DNA of 19,038 nt from an uncultured Lachnospiraceae bacterium (GCA_900555195.1 USKC01000020.1:1-19038), one strand, 5' to 3'. Positions 5,369-12,800 are shown, counted from the first letter of the stretch. A program made the numbers and translations. Notes: generated by a model not told the origin, from the letters alone.

Positions 5369-6829
5369 TCATTCATATTGATAAGCGCGTTTTATCTGAT
5401 AACTATATCCATATCCGCTCTCCACATATGCTTCTGCCGTCATTGCATCCACACATCCGTCCATTCGGAAGCTGCCATTTCCCGGCGTCATCCGTATATC
5501 CGACTCCATGACATCCATCAGTCTCTCGCTCGTCCGTTCGATGGGCTGCAGATAGAGGAAGGCCTCCAGATATTCCTGATAAGTCATTCCTTCCTGTCCG
5601 CCATGATAGTCTCCCAGATGGTTTCGGAAAGTCAACAGTTGGCTGTACGGGGTGTTCCAGCTTTCTGCGGTCTTCATGATTGGAACCTTTTTCCCATCAA
5701 ACAGGATCCGAAGATCCTGTACGCTTTCTGCATAGGCCCAGGCAAAAAGAATCAGCAGTTCAAGCGGATCCGCAAGCTCCGGAAGTCCAAGAACGGCCGC
5801 TATCAGCGAAGCAGTGGCCCCCGCCTGATTTCGTTTTGCCCCATCCTGCAATAAATACGCCATGTTGGCCGCTTCTCGGACCAATAGGATCTTATTTGCC
5901 ACCCCGCGCAGATTGTCCAGGTCATTTCCCTTCCCCTCCAGCAGATATTCCACTTGATAGGAGAAAGAAGCGCGTTCCTTTTCTTTTCCATAACAGCCGC
6001 ATTTCTCCATAATATACTTCTGAAACAGACAGGCGCCCGGGATTCCGGCCGGGGCCTCCTTTCCATCCGGAAGGCCTGTTCCTTCTATCCTCCTATCCCG
6101 GTGCGAATATAATCCATCCACCGCTATGGACGTACGCGAAAGCCTTCCGGGATTCGCAGCAGCCAGTCCCAGGATCCCTTCTCCTCTGGCCTGGTTCACC
6201 ACATCCGACGGCAGTTCCACCGACTGCCCCTCCCAGTCTTCTTCTTCCTCGGACTGTTTTTGTAAGATCTTATCCTTTACTTCCCTCTCCGTCTCCTGCC
6301 GCCGTTTTTCCACATCGCTGTCAAGAAGGCCTTTTCCTTCCAGCAGCCCTGCATTTACCGCCGCCTGATTCAGATAAGTCAGCCCCCATCTGTGTTTGAT
6401 ATAGTCCACAGCCTGCCTTCTTAAGACCGCCCCTCCATCGTCTGATGCCACTGAAGCCTTAAGCAGCACCACATCCTGTGCATACAGCCCTGTCAGATCT
6501 TTTCCAACCGGAATCTCAAACAGTTTTGCCGGCTGAAAATTCATATTCATATACTGCTGGATGTGTGTTTCTGTATTGCCGTATGAAGGGCTTCCTCCCC
6601 CATAAGACATATCGATAAAAAACAGATCGTACTGCTCCAGAAGTTCTCTGTGATATTCCGCCAGGGCGGAATCCATCGCCATATCCATCACGCATTCTGT
6701 CTGTGTACGGATGGTATGCATCCGTACACCCTCTATTACAACCAGCAGGAAAGACAGCAGGATTCCCGTCACAAGAGACAGATAAATGGTTATATATCCT
6801 CCCCGCACACCTTTTCCTTCCCTTTTCAA
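5369..6829 (-). CDS. DUF5702 domain protein, Tad-associated pseudopilin-like
   Basis: A 486-residue protein with a short basic N-terminus and one N-terminal membrane helix (GGYITIYLSLVTGILLSFLL), followed by VVIEGVRMHTIRTQTE and a long extracellular-type region. This start and length match the DUF5702 family, which occurs in clostridial Tad loci in the place of TadG; its exact role is not known. The start codon is TTG at 6829, overlapping the TGA of the Flp1-like gene. A GTG at 6808 has GGAAGG at better spacing and could be the true start (479 residues); both leave the membrane helix intact. A second hydrophobic patch (LELLILFAWAYAESV, about residue 355) is probably buried, not membrane-spanning. 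The stop is three bases before the right inverted arm. Confidence 0.85.
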   Translation of the reverse strand: MKREGKGVRGGYITIYLSLVTGILLSFLLVVIEGVRMHTIRTQTECVMDMAMDSALAEYHRELLEQYDLFFIDMSYGGGSPSYGNTETHIQQYMNMNFQPAKLFEIPVGKDLTGLYAQDVVLLKASVASDDGGAVLRRQAVDYIKHRWGLTYLNQAAVNAGLLEGKGLLDSDVEKRRQETEREVKDKILQKQSEEEEDWEGQSVELPSDVVNQARGEGILGLAAANPGRLSRTSIAVDGLYSHRDRRIEGTGLPDGKEAPAGIPGACLFQKYIMEKCGCYGKEKERASFSYQVEYLLEGKGNDLDNLRGVANKILLVREAANMAYLLQDGAKRNQAGATASLIAAVLGLPELADPLELLILFAWAYAESVQDLRILFDGKKVPIMKTAESWNTPYSQLLTFRNHLGDYHGGQEGMTYQEYLEAFLYLQPIERTSERLMDVMESDIRMTPGNGSFRMDGCVDAMTAEAYVESGYGYSYQIKRAYQYE

Positions 6830-7038
6830 ATCGATCCCGCCTTGGAAGTAATTTTCCTGAAAATCGTGTTCACAAGATTGGTCAGCTGACTCTTAAAAAT
6901 AATGACCAGGCCGATAAGAACCAGTATAATCAGGATCACTTCTACCGTTCCCATCCCTTCGTCGTTGCTGAGCATTTCCCTGACTCTCCTCTTAAGTTCC
7001 TCCGCCCTGCAAACCGTTTTCCAAAACATCTTTTTCAT
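6826..7038 (-). CDS. Flp1-like type IVb pilin / small membrane protein
   Basis: A 70-residue protein: a charged N-terminus of about 28 residues, then GMGTVEVILIILVLIGLVII, a single helix, and a short basic tail. The G-x-x-x-VE junction before the helix is the type IVb prepilin pattern, and the family (Flp1-like) sits at this place in clostridial Tad loci. It is likely the pilin or a pilin-like subunit cut by TadV. The frame is open to 7071, but I place the start at ATG 7038 because AGGAGG lies six bases upstream of it, inside the longer frame. The 91-bp gap back to tadC holds no other gene. Confidence 0.82.
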   Translation of the reverse strand: MKKMFWKTVCRAEELKRRVREMLSNDEGMGTVEVILIILVLIGLVIIFKSQLTNLVNTIFRKITSKAGSI

Positions 7039-7129
7039 AAGCATCCTCCTTCTGCCCTCTGGGCCATCCATACGTTTGTTTCATTTGGGAATGCCGCCTG
7101 CATCCCCATCATCAGTTCTCGCGAAGCTT

Positions 7130-8605
7130 TTACATCCCTGCAAAGGAAAAACAGGCAGGCACCATAATCAGAATCATCACGACCACCAACATCATCATCA
7201 TGGGAAGCAGGAGCTTGGTCCCAGCTTTCTCCCCTTCCTCCCTGGCGCTGCGCTTCCTCTCTTCAAAAGAACGTTCTGATTCTTCCAAAAGCGCGGGAAG
7301 CAGCCCGGAAGCCCCCCTCTTTAAATTCTGTGACAGAAGCGCCATACATTTCCTGTACTGAGGCAGTCGGCACCTTTGCCCGAAGTGTTCATACGCCTGC
7401 AGTTCTGTGACGCCGCTTTCCATCTCGTGGCAGGCAAGCAAAAGTTCTTCATACACATAGCTGCGCGCTTTCTTCTGTTTTTTCTGATAATCCGCCGCCA
7501 TCCGCATAAATGCTGCGCGCACCGGAAGTCCGGCTCCCATCAGAAGCACCAGTTTGCTGACGAATTCCGGATAGGAACGCAGAAGTTCTTCCTCCCTCCT
7601 GACCAGCTTTTTTTTCAGCGCTTCATCTGAAAAGCGATATTGTACCGCGCCCGCCAGAAGAATGATCGCAAAAAACCATGGGCTGTTATCTTCGTCCTTC
7701 TCCTTCCAGACAATCTTCTGCCCTCCGAGCTGCTCCGGAAGCGGAAAACTCTCTTCATGCACCGCCTCTTTCTCATTCTCCTGTGCCTCCTTCTCCAACT
7801 GCCGTCTGCTTTCCTCTTCCGGTGTCAGTATTGGAGGACAGACCCGCACCATGAATTCCTCTTCCCAGGTCTGATCCAGATAGGTAAGCGTGGCCGTCAG
7901 TTCAACCAGCTCCCCCTTCTGCTCTATCTCTGCATTGTTCACGCTTCCGTCCGCCTGAATCCGTTCATAGTCTCCGCTGAGCCAGGCAATGGAGAAGGGG
8001 TAACCATCCACGGAATCGGGCAGGACAAGGGAGGTACGGATCTCGTCCAGGCTTTCATTCTCTCCTTTTATCTCTTCTTCCAGCGCAGCCGTGATCTTTG
8101 CGATCATCTCTTCCAGCTCTTCCCTTGTAAACTGGCGTTCCTCCACCTGAAGCTGTATATCCTTTTCTTCCGTTCCTGTATCCGCCTTCAATTCCACCCA
8201 TACTTCACCGCCTCCATAGGGATTCCTCAGAATTCTTCCATCCTCGGTTAATCTGCCCTCCATTCTGCCGGAGAGAAGGATCAGAAGGGAAACGGCTGCT
8301 CCCACAAAGCAGAAGAACAGCAGGCCGCTCAGCTTCTCCACCCGATATCTGTAAGCCCTGTGCTCTGCCCCTGAGGGATACAAAAGTTTCATGTCTTCGT
8401 GTATATGAGCGGATTCCCCTGCCTTTTTCCTTCCCCCTTTTCCAAAGGCCTTTCTGAGAATCCTGTCCAGAAAGGCCGCGCTCTTCAGGAACATCCGGTT
8501 CATCGTTTCCGTATCCGGATCCGCCCGTATCTTCTCTTTCGCGGACAGTATCAGAAGAACAGCTGCCGCCGCTATCAGCAATATATAAACCAGCCACATC
8601 GCCAT
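7130..8605 (-). CDS. tadC: TadC-like type II secretion F-domain protein with an inserted Ig-like extracytoplasmic domain
   Basis: A 491-residue protein, well above the roughly 300 usual for TadC. Residues 3-22 and 92-112 are membrane helices. Residues 115-300 form an inserted region, then come a helix near 309-322, a T2SSF-type cytoplasmic domain (about 335-455, PEFVSKLVLLMGAGLPVRAA) and a last helix 466-487. In Tad systems TadC pairs with TadB as the inner-membrane platform turned by TadA. The insert first has an acidic helix, then LVLPDSVDGYPFSIAWLSGD (193-212) and GELVELTATLTYL (231-243), a pattern like bacterial Ig-like domains of the aBig type. The ATG at 8605 lies close to AGAGAGG; the ATG at 8599 has better spacing. 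Confidence 0.85.
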   Translation of the reverse strand: MAMWLVYILLIAAAAVLLILSAKEKIRADPDTETMNRMFLKSAAFLDRILRKAFGKGGRKKAGESAHIHEDMKLLYPSGAEHRAYRYRVEKLSGLLFFCFVGAAVSLLILLSGRMEGRLTEDGRILRNPYGGGEVWVELKADTGTEEKDIQLQVEERQFTREELEEMIAKITAALEEEIKGENESLDEIRTSLVLPDSVDGYPFSIAWLSGDYERIQADGSVNNAEIEQKGELVELTATLTYLDQTWEEEFMVRVCPPILTPEEESRRQLEKEAQENEKEAVHEESFPLPEQLGGQKIVWKEKDEDNSPWFFAIILLAGAVQYRFSDEALKKKLVRREEELLRSYPEFVSKLVLLMGAGLPVRAAFMRMAADYQKKQKKARSYVYEELLLACHEMESGVTELQAYEHFGQRCRLPQYRKCMALLSQNLKRGASGLLPALLEESERSFEERKRSAREEGEKAGTKLLLPMMMMLVVVMILIMVPACFSFAGM

Positions 8606-8646
8606 CTACCTCTCTTATTCCCGATATATTTTCAAACCGTTCTGTT

Positions 8647-9459
8647 TCAGACTTCAATTTCCACGATTCTGCGCGACATCCAGAAAGCCGCCAGATAGAG
8701 CGCCAGGCAGGCCGTCATGATCGCGATCCCCACCGGATTCCCATAAAGAACATCAAAGAACCCTTTGGAAGTAATCTGAAGATAGGCTACTATGAGAAAT
8801 GGCACCAGATTCATGATTTTCTGTTCGTATTTTTTAGAGGACAGAAGCGTATTCATCTCACGCTTCACCTCTATCTTATCCCCGGTCACCGCAGCGCTGC
8901 GGCGGATGATGGCGTTCATATTGCCGCCAGAGCGTTTCGCAATGGAAAAAACTTCAGCAAAATCTTCCATATCCTCCTGCCCGCTCCTCCGGCCCAGATC
9001 GGACAGCAGCTTTTCCAGAGGCACATTGTTCTGGATGCCGCGTTTCAGGATGACCGCTTCCTGCGCCATGAGGCTCTCTTTTCCATACAGCCGCTCCACA
9101 TCTCCTCCCGCTTCCAGAAAGGCGTTCTCCACAGAATATCCCGCCTGCAGTCCTGCCGCCACGGAAAGAATCATATCCCGGAACTGAATGGAAAGTTCCT
9201 GGCGCCTCTGCTTTGCAAGCCCTCGCTGCACCTCGGACAAAAAAACCGGAAGCAGAAAGCTTAATGGCAGCATCGCCCAAAGGGAACGGTAGAAAAACCA
9301 GGCCAAAAGCCCTATTAAAAGAAGCCCTTCCAATCCATAGACCAGGAATTGCCTTCTGCCGAAGCGGTAAAACCTGTAATCAGGAGCGCGTTCCTTCTCC
9401 CCTGCTTCCCTCTTTCTGCTATGCGGAAGCAATCCCCGCCATCTTGAGTTTCTCCACAT
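8647..9459 (-). CDS. tadB: TadB-like type II secretion F-domain protein
   Basis: A 270-residue membrane platform protein. Two N-terminal helices (about 40-56 and 60-74) are followed by a T2SSF domain (about 92-215) with LSVAAGLQAGYSVENAF and AKRSGGNMNAIIRRSA, then a C-terminal helical pair ending in IVEIEV. The family partners with TadC and the TadA ATPase at the cytoplasmic membrane. The ATG at 9459 has AAAGGGGG nine bases upstream, which supports a 41-bp overlap with the end of tadA. The gap to tadC is 41 bp. Confidence 0.9.
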   Translation of the reverse strand: MWRNSRWRGLLPHSRKREAGEKERAPDYRFYRFGRRQFLVYGLEGLLLIGLLAWFFYRSLWAMLPLSFLLPVFLSEVQRGLAKQRRQELSIQFRDMILSVAAGLQAGYSVENAFLEAGGDVERLYGKESLMAQEAVILKRGIQNNVPLEKLLSDLGRRSGQEDMEDFAEVFSIAKRSGGNMNAIIRRSAAVTGDKIEVKREMNTLLSSKKYEQKIMNLVPFLIVAYLQITSKGFFDVLYGNPVGIAIMTACLALYLAAFWMSRRIVEIEV

Positions 9460-10663
9460 GCATTAAATCCCCCTTTCTCACCAACTTTCCCTTTACCCTG
9501 CTTCCGCCTCCCTCTTCCTCTTCAAAGGCGAACAACGGGGAAAGGACGATCTCTCCGTTTTCAAATCCTGTCACCTCCGCGATTTGAAGCACCTTGCGTG
9601 TCTTATCGCGCAGCCTGCCCAGATGGACAATAATATCCACACCCGAACAGATCTGTCTTCGTATGGCGGACAGAGGAATTTCCACTCCCATCAGCATCAT
9701 GGTCTCAAGACGTGTGAGCATATCCCTGGCGCTGTTGGCATGTCCCGTGGACATGGAGCCGTCGTGTCCGCAGTTCAGCGCCCCTCCGATCAGATCCACC
9801 GCTTCCGCTCCCCTGACTTCTCCAATGATCACCCGATCCGGCCTCATGCGCAGTGCGGTCCGAATCAGATCCCGTATCGTAATCGGACGGCAGCCTTCTG
9901 TATTCGCATTGCGCGTTTCCAGACGGACCAGATTCGGTATCCCCCGTATCTGCAGCTCTGCGCTGTCTTCGATCGTGATCAGCCGTTCGTCCGACGGGAT
10001 GTATTCGGACAGGGCGTTTAAGAACGTGGTCTTCCCGCTTCCGGTTCCCCCGCTGATGAAAATGTTGTATCGTGCCTTCACCAGCTTTTCCAGAAATACC
10101 CCCGCTTCTTCCGTGAGAGAACCGATACGCATCAATTCCTTCATGCCGATAGGCTGATCCGGAAATCTTCTGATTGTAACCACCGGTCCGTTTAATGCCA
10201 CTGGATTTAAGACCACATTGACCCTGGAACCGTTGGAAAGTCTGGCATCCACAATCGGAGAAGTCTCATTGACCGTCCGGTTGCAGCCCGCTACGATCTG
10301 CTGTATCACATCCTGCAGCTTTTCCTGAGACTCAAATCCGCCCGGCCATGCGTACAGCTTCCCTTCCCGTTCAATAAAGATCCCATCCATTCCGTTAATC
10401 ATGATCTCCGTCACCTGCGGATCTTCGACCAGTTCCTGCAGGACGTCCAGCCCTCTCAGAGAGAAAAACAGTTCCTTTCCCATCCTGGCCCGTTCATATA
10501 TATCCAGCTTTCCCGCCAGCTGTCTGGCACAAAGCCTTGCAGCGATGAGTTCCTGCAGCTGTTCATCCGTCATCTCCCGGGTAAAATCCATCTGCCCGAA
10601 AAGTTCCCGCTTCACCGTTTCCTTGATCTGCAGATACGCTTCCTCCCTATTCCTCTCTCTCAT
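9419..10663 (-). CDS. tadA: TadA/CpaF-type secretion ATPase
   Basis: A 414-residue hexameric ATPase of the type II/IV secretion family that powers Tad pilus assembly. Visible motifs are Walker A GGTGSGKTTFLNAL (205-218), the Asp box around ITIEDSAELQI, Walker B RVIIGEVRGAE (277-287) and the His box GHDGSMSTGHANS (299-311). It has the N-terminal all-alpha region expected of CpaF. The frame continues upstream to 10771, but that extension is inside tadZ. I place the start at ATG 10663, which overlaps the tadZ TGA by four bases (ATGA) and has GGAGG four bases upstream. Confidence 0.95.
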   Translation of the reverse strand: MRERNREEAYLQIKETVKRELFGQMDFTREMTDEQLQELIAARLCARQLAGKLDIYERARMGKELFFSLRGLDVLQELVEDPQVTEIMINGMDGIFIEREGKLYAWPGGFESQEKLQDVIQQIVAGCNRTVNETSPIVDARLSNGSRVNVVLNPVALNGPVVTIRRFPDQPIGMKELMRIGSLTEEAGVFLEKLVKARYNIFISGGTGSGKTTFLNALSEYIPSDERLITIEDSAELQIRGIPNLVRLETRNANTEGCRPITIRDLIRTALRMRPDRVIIGEVRGAEAVDLIGGALNCGHDGSMSTGHANSARDMLTRLETMMLMGVEIPLSAIRRQICSGVDIIVHLGRLRDKTRKVLQIAEVTGFENGEIVLSPLFAFEEEEGGGSRVKGKLVRKGDLMHVEKLKMAGIASA

Positions 10664-11667
10664 CCTGCCTCCAAATCCTCCTCCATCAGCTTCTGTACCA
10701 GCCCGGCCAGCTCTCCCCTGGTCAGATTCTCCAGGCCGGCAGGCAGCTGGCGAAACAGGGGAAGTCTGCATTTTCTGGTCTTTTCCAGAATGTCTTCACA
10801 GTTCAGGCACCTCAGAAGGGATTCATAATGCTCCTGCTTCGCAATGGCAAAGCCGTCATCCCTCACAATCGTATATACCCGCACACAGCGCCTGAGCAGT
10901 TCAAACAACCCCTGTATGGCTTCAGACAGATCCAGAATGACGTATTCGTAACTCCCCATTTCTTCCAGTTCCGTCATCAGCTTCAGCCATTCTTCTCCTT
11001 CCACCCGCTGCAGATCCAGGCAGGAGAACACCGGCGGAATGTATTCCAGCCCGTTTATCTTCTGGGTCATCCCTTCCAGACGGTACGGAAATCTTCCGTC
11101 CCGATTGTGCAGAAAATAGACCAAATCAGAGAGATCCGTCTGAAATTCCTGCCTCAGCATCTGCCCAAGACCGGAATAGCATTCAAAATTCAGATAAAGT
11201 ACTCGGTATTTGCGGGCAAGAAGCTGCCCAAGAGTAAAAGAAAATGTGGTTTGCAGGCACCGGCCGACCGGTGAATAGACGCCTATCACTTTCACAGCAT
11301 TCCCGCCTCCCCGCACGGCGGGCGGAAGCAGTTCATAATCTGCCGCAATCTCCAGCACTTTCCGGAGGATCGTCTCAACAGACTGATACTTCTCAATCCA
11401 GGGTTCCTCGCAGGGCCCTTCCCGTTCCTCTGCCAGTACCAGAATATGATCCGCTTTCCAGTTCTCTTCCATCAGATGCAGGGACTGTGCGATCAGAAGA
11501 ATTGCAATCTCATTCTGCTCCCCAAACTCCTTCAGGGCGGATGCTTCCGTGAAGACCTGCACCTCGAACGGAAAGCTCTCTTCCGTTTCAAAGCGGCTCA
11601 GATAGTCCAGGAAATGATACGCATAGTCCTGCTCCGAATCGCAGACTGCCAGAATTTTTTTCCTCAA
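10660..11667 (-). CDS. tadZ: TadZ/CpaE-like MinD-family protein with a degenerate Walker A
   Basis: A 335-residue protein. Residues 1 to about 115 look like a receiver-type domain without a clear phosphorylation site, and 124-330 are a MinD/ParA-type ATPase fold (VKVIGVYSP, YRVLYLNFE, YEYVILDLSEA). TadZ proteins place the Tad machine at a cell site. The P-loop reads SPVGRCLQTT where active relatives have a GK before the threonines, so the lysine is missing. The start is TTG at 11667, nine bases after a perfect AAAGGAGG; there is no ATG nearby. It is the first gene of the operon, about 280 nt after the predicted transcription start, and its stop overlaps tadA. Confidence 0.85.
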   Translation of the reverse strand: MRKKILAVCDSEQDYAYHFLDYLSRFETEESFPFEVQVFTEASALKEFGEQNEIAILLIAQSLHLMEENWKADHILVLAEEREGPCEEPWIEKYQSVETILRKVLEIAADYELLPPAVRGGGNAVKVIGVYSPVGRCLQTTFSFTLGQLLARKYRVLYLNFECYSGLGQMLRQEFQTDLSDLVYFLHNRDGRFPYRLEGMTQKINGLEYIPPVFSCLDLQRVEGEEWLKLMTELEEMGSYEYVILDLSEAIQGLFELLRRCVRVYTIVRDDGFAIAKQEHYESLLRCLNCEDILEKTRKCRLPLFRQLPAGLENLTRGELAGLVQKLMEEDLEAG

Positions 11668-11692
11668 TACAATCTTCCTCCTTTGCCTGCGT

Positions 11693-11704
11693 AAGGCCGG
11701 CCTT
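11693..11704. repeat. 12-bp perfect palindrome in the Tad leader
   Basis: AAGGCCGGCCTT, about nine bases upstream of the tadZ Shine-Dalgarno (11677-11684). It could fold in the leader RNA or be a protein site; no function is visible. Confidence 0.4.
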
Positions 11705-11718
11705 CTTCTGATCCCAAA

Positions 11719-11734
11719 GTTATGTTGTCATAAC
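11719..11734 (-). other. Leader hairpin upstream of tadZ
   Basis: Minus strand GTTATG ACAA CATAAC, a perfect 6-bp stem with a tetraloop. A second small stem (TATGG/CCATA, 11761-11775) lies further upstream. Both belong to the roughly 280-nt leader. The leader matches no riboswitch consensus that I can recall. Confidence 0.4.
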
Positions 11735-11894
11735 AGATGCCGGTTCCGTTCGGATTCTCCTATGGATATGCCATACTCCCTAAAGCAAAGACAGCAAAAA
11801 CGGCTTCTATAAAGGGATGCTCTGCAGGCCGCTATGATGTTTTAAAAATAAATGATACGGAAAAAAATGATATAGAAAGAAATATAAGATTTAT

Positions 11895-11944
11895 AACTGA
11901 ACAGAAAAGAAAAGATCTGTGTTTAGAATATTGTTTGTTCAGTT
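11895..11944 (-). other. Hairpin at the 5' end of the Tad leader
   Basis: AACTGAACA (11895-11903) and TGTTCAGTT (11936-11944) are perfect 9-bp inverted copies. The predicted transcription start is near 11948, so this stem would form the very 5' end of the mRNA and could protect it, or act as an operator in DNA. The rest of the 11830-11950 stretch is AT-rich and without a gene. Confidence 0.45.
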
Positions 11945-11954
11945 GGTAAAATGA

Positions 11955-11983
11955 AGTATATCTTATTCACAAAATTTTGTCCA
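11955..11983 (-). promoter_or_regulatory. Sigma-A promoter of the Tad operon
   Basis: Minus strand TGGACA (11983-11978), exactly 17 bp, then TATACT (11960-11955). It lies in an AT-rich region upstream of tadZ and is the only strong promoter I see for the ten-gene unit. A perfect 12-bp palindrome fills part of the spacer and touches the -35 box, so the promoter is probably controlled by a DNA-binding repressor. Confidence 0.75.
11969..11980. promoter_or_regulatory. Operator-like palindrome inside the Tad promoter
   Basis: ACAAAATTTTGT is a perfect 12-bp palindrome between -10 and -35, overlapping three bases of the -35 box. Together with the near-copy at 12003-12012 it forms a larger inverted repeat (ATTCACAAAATT at 11965-11976 against 12005-12016). 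Confidence 0.5.
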
Positions 11984-12002
11984 TAGGGTTTCATAAGAAA
12001 AT

Positions 12003-12012
12003 ACAATTTTGT
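12003..12012. promoter_or_regulatory. Second operator-like site upstream of the Tad promoter
   Basis: ACAATTTTGT resembles the promoter palindrome with two bases fewer in the middle. The centres are 33 bp apart, about three helical turns, so one factor could bind both on the same DNA face. From 12017 to 12108 I see only the run-out of the BofA gene with a T6 run on the minus strand (near 12045-12050), perhaps a weak terminator. Confidence 0.4.
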
Positions 12013-12108
12013 GAATCATGAACAACGGTGAACCAAACATTTCAAGAAAAAAGCTCTGAAAGCCTCCAACGGCGGGAGTTTTGCATGTCAATCCCTCCCT
12101 GGAAAGCT

Positions 12109-12378
12109 TCATCCAAGAAGCCGGGCACATATGCTGATCCCATAAAGCAGCAGGACTCCCGGGAAGCCCAGCGTACCGCATACGATCACGCTGGCCGCTC
12201 CTATTCCAACATGACCGGGAAAACCCTGTGCATCAAGAAATGCATTGATGAAGTAAATGGCAAGCGTCCCCAAAACACACCGCAGGATGAAGTTCAGCAG
12301 CAATTCCGTTTTGCTTCGCATCGCTGCAATTAACAGCACCAGGCCGCAGGCTCCTCCGATCATGATGATTCCTTCCAT
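12109..12378 (-). CDS. BofA-family (pro-sigma-K processing inhibitor-like) membrane protein
   Basis: An 89-residue protein, the size of BofA (about 87). It has two or three hydrophobic segments: GIIMIGGACGLVLLIAAM, LLLNFILRCVLGTLAIYFIN and a C-terminal stretch with GFPGVLLLYGI. In Bacillus, BofA holds the SpoIVFB protease inactive during sporulation; many Clostridia carry family members of unknown role. The frame is open upstream to 12534, but the start is set at ATG 12378, which has AGAGGG eight bases upstream; the extension is not protein-like. It is divergent from the DUF2508 gene and reads toward the Tad promoter region. I see no consensus promoter for it. Confidence 0.8.
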   Translation of the reverse strand: MEGIIMIGGACGLVLLIAAMRSKTELLLNFILRCVLGTLAIYFINAFLDAQGFPGHVGIGAASVIVCGTLGFPGVLLLYGISICARLLG

Positions 12379-12532
12379 GCGCCATGCCCTCTCTTCTTTG
12401 CGGCTTTTCACCGCCTGTTCTTTATACCTTATGCGCAAAAAAGAAAAATAGAACATGCATAATTTCCATTTTCTGTGTATATACTTAATTACAAAGTATC
12501 TGTTGGCAAAATCCGGCAAAGGAGGATGAATC

Positions 12533-12784
12533 ATGAAATTTCACTTCAGCCGCGGCAGCGTAGCCAAAGCGGACAAGCCTCTGACTTATCAGGAAAGCCT
12601 GATGTTGGATTTACAAAAGACAAGATGCGAACTCGAAAATGCCTATGCAGGCTTTGATTATGTGACGGACCCAGATCTGATTGACTGTTATATCTACGAG
12701 CAGAACGCCGTGATGAAACGATACAGATATCTCCTTCAGCAGGCGGCTGATCTGACCGTCTCCGAACAGACAGCCACCGGCTGA
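12533..12784 (+). CDS. DUF2508 family protein (YaaL-like)
   Basis: An 83-residue soluble, mostly helical protein with LQKTRCELENAYAGFDYVTD and DLIDCYIYEQNAVMKRYRYL, the DUF2508 pattern of paired helices. Its function is unknown. In Bacillus the family member yaaL lies beside bofA; here the two genes are neighbours but divergent. The ATG at 12533 follows a perfect AAAGGAGG at normal spacing. A TATACT at 12480-12485 could be a -10 box, but no -35 fits well, so I do not call a promoter. The gene converges on glgB. Confidence 0.85.
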   Translation: MKFHFSRGSVAKADKPLTYQESLMLDLQKTRCELENAYAGFDYVTDPDLIDCYIYEQNAVMKRYRYLLQQAADLTVSEQTATG

Positions 12785-12800
12785 TACATTTTCCTTCATC

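Noticed and set aside
5156..5854. 232-codon plus-strand frame covering the spacer and the 3' part of the DUF5702 gene
   Set aside because: Beyond 5370 it is the antisense of DUF5702 and has no ribosome binding site. Only its part inside the spacer is of interest, as the reading of the flipped segment.
10664..10771. N-terminal extension of tadA
   Set aside because: It lies fully inside tadZ in another frame, is not protein-like, and the ATG at 10663 with SD and ATGA overlap is a clear start.
11668..11948. c-di-GMP riboswitch before the Tad genes
   Set aside because: Expected from biology, but I could not find the conserved class I or class II sequence blocks. A covariance search would decide.
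11737..11949. 70-codon plus-strand frame in the Tad leader
   Set aside because: No ribosome binding site, low-complexity lysine/isoleucine composition from AT-rich DNA, and it overlaps the predicted leader and promoter of the Tad operon.
12379..12532. Promoters for the BofA-like and DUF2508 genes
   Set aside because: TATACT (12480-12485, plus) and TATAAA (12426-12421, minus) look like -10 boxes, but no good -35 lies at 16-18 bp, so I do not list them.
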